Assembly (NCBI GenBank): GCA_964035575.1
Contig: OZ037894.1
Location: 992,001-1,056,000 of the forward strand
Length of the DNA: 64,000 bases
From: Rhynchopus sp. YZ270_cl-10
Taxonomy: Eukaryota > Euglenozoa > Diplonemea > Diplonemida > Diplonemidae
Reading direction: 5' to 3'
Positions 63,485 to 64,000 of the stretch are shown piece by piece. The notes beneath the pieces were generated by a model. The model was not told where the DNA came from. It did no database searches and saw only the letters and a list, made by a program, of their open reading frames with translations. Made by a program: the position numbers and the translations under genes. The number at the start of each line of letters is the position of its first letter. Positions within the stretch are counted from its first letter, which is position 1.

Positions 63485-64000
63485 TGCCGTGCTATTCACA
63501 GAACTTGATAGGCGATTGAGCGTATCTAAAGAAAAAAATAGACAAAGAGAAAAACAAAGAGATGGTAAAGGGACAATAAAATACGGTATTCCTCTTGAGA
63601 GGAACTCGTGTTCTCAAATGGCTGCCTAGTTGCTCAAGGTTGCTCTTGCTACTTCTCCAGTCGGAAGGGTTTGTTGTGCTGTCAAAATGTCATTGCCTGC
63701 ATAGATGTCTGCATGAGGAGCAGTTTGCTTGCAACATGTTGTCTAATTATTCAAAACTTCAAAGATTTACTGGGGGGGGGGCGAATAAGAGATCAGGGGT
63801 GAATAAGAGATCAGGGCCGAATAAGAGATCAGGTTGAGATTTTTGGGGTATTTTTTTTTTTTTTTTTTGCATGCAACAGGGTTTTATCTTGAAAAAACAT
63901 TTTGAAATTTTACCCTGTCTACCCGGTCTGGCAAAAAAGTGGTCAAAAAAATATTTTTGCCTCCGGCGAAAATGTCTTGTTGCTTTTTTTTTCCCCAAAA
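63485..64000. other. Duplicated L upstream region cut off by unrelated DNA
   Basis: Bases 63585-63760 repeat the 5' flank of the L gene (55200-55375). At about 63765, just before an L copy would be expected, the match ends in a G-rich stretch and three tandem copies of GAATAAGAGATCAGG (63784-63833). The remaining 165 bases are T/A-rich with no feature. Confidence 0.65.

Noticed and set aside
1-64000. tRNA, rRNA, snRNA, spliced-leader RNA genes and CRISPR arrays
   Set aside because: None recognised by eye; direct repeats here are microsatellites or dispersed eukaryotic repeats.

Overview
The window is nuclear DNA of a unicellular eukaryote. It has a cytosolic HSP70 ending in EEVD, an RNF123/KPC1-type ubiquitin ligase split by three short GT-AG introns, an IQ-motif protein with one likely intron, non-LTR retrotransposons and several non-autonomous DNA transposons. 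Every convincing gene lies on the + strand. Most start codons follow a pyrimidine tract plus AG, as expected for polycistronic transcription with spliced-leader trans-splicing. Together with an ingi/L1Tc-like LINE, receptors with bacterial-type binding ectodomains and Pro/Thr-rich LRR surface proteins, this suggests a euglenozoan, and the cis-introns and long repeat-filled spacers favour a diplonemid. That is an inference; no spliced-leader RNA gene was seen.

Layout. 1-11.4 kb: tandem duplication of a large receptor gene (bacterial solute-binding ectodomain, three membrane segments, degenerate cyclase-like domain). Copy 1 is cut by the window edge and copy 2 is whole. Three DNA transposons and one tiny hairpin insertion sit in the spacer of copy 1 and are absent from copy 2, which supplies the empty sites. 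12.9-16.9 kb: the four-exon E3 ligase. 16.9-22.7 kb: non-coding, T-rich, full of short hairpin repeats. 22.8-26.4 kb: a 5'-truncated LINE with one frameshift. 27.6-33 kb: a UBL-LRR protein, a SET protein with a signal peptide and a secreted Cys-rich protein. 33-36.7 kb: hairpin-rich spacer. 36.7-39.3 kb: IQ-motif protein. 39.3-44.6 kb: nested foldback transposons. 44.6-49.2 kb: HSP70 and a single-pass membrane protein. 50-63.5 kb: a duplicated surface-protein module of a type I membrane protein ('G') and a large discoidin-LRR-VWC protein ('L'), with one intact copy of each, one L/G chimera broken by a LINE fragment, and one tandem-fused damaged G copy.

The most unusual signal is a set of short (35-90 bp) dispersed repeats that each fold into a hairpin. 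One family (A) keeps its loop while its stems change on both sides. One copy of A is a clean 35-bp presence/absence difference between the two receptor spacers. Another family (E) is physically the 3' end of a LINE fragment. The hairpins may therefore be 3' termini of retroelements that move in extremely 5'-truncated form, and some may have become RNA-processing signals in the polycistronic transcript.
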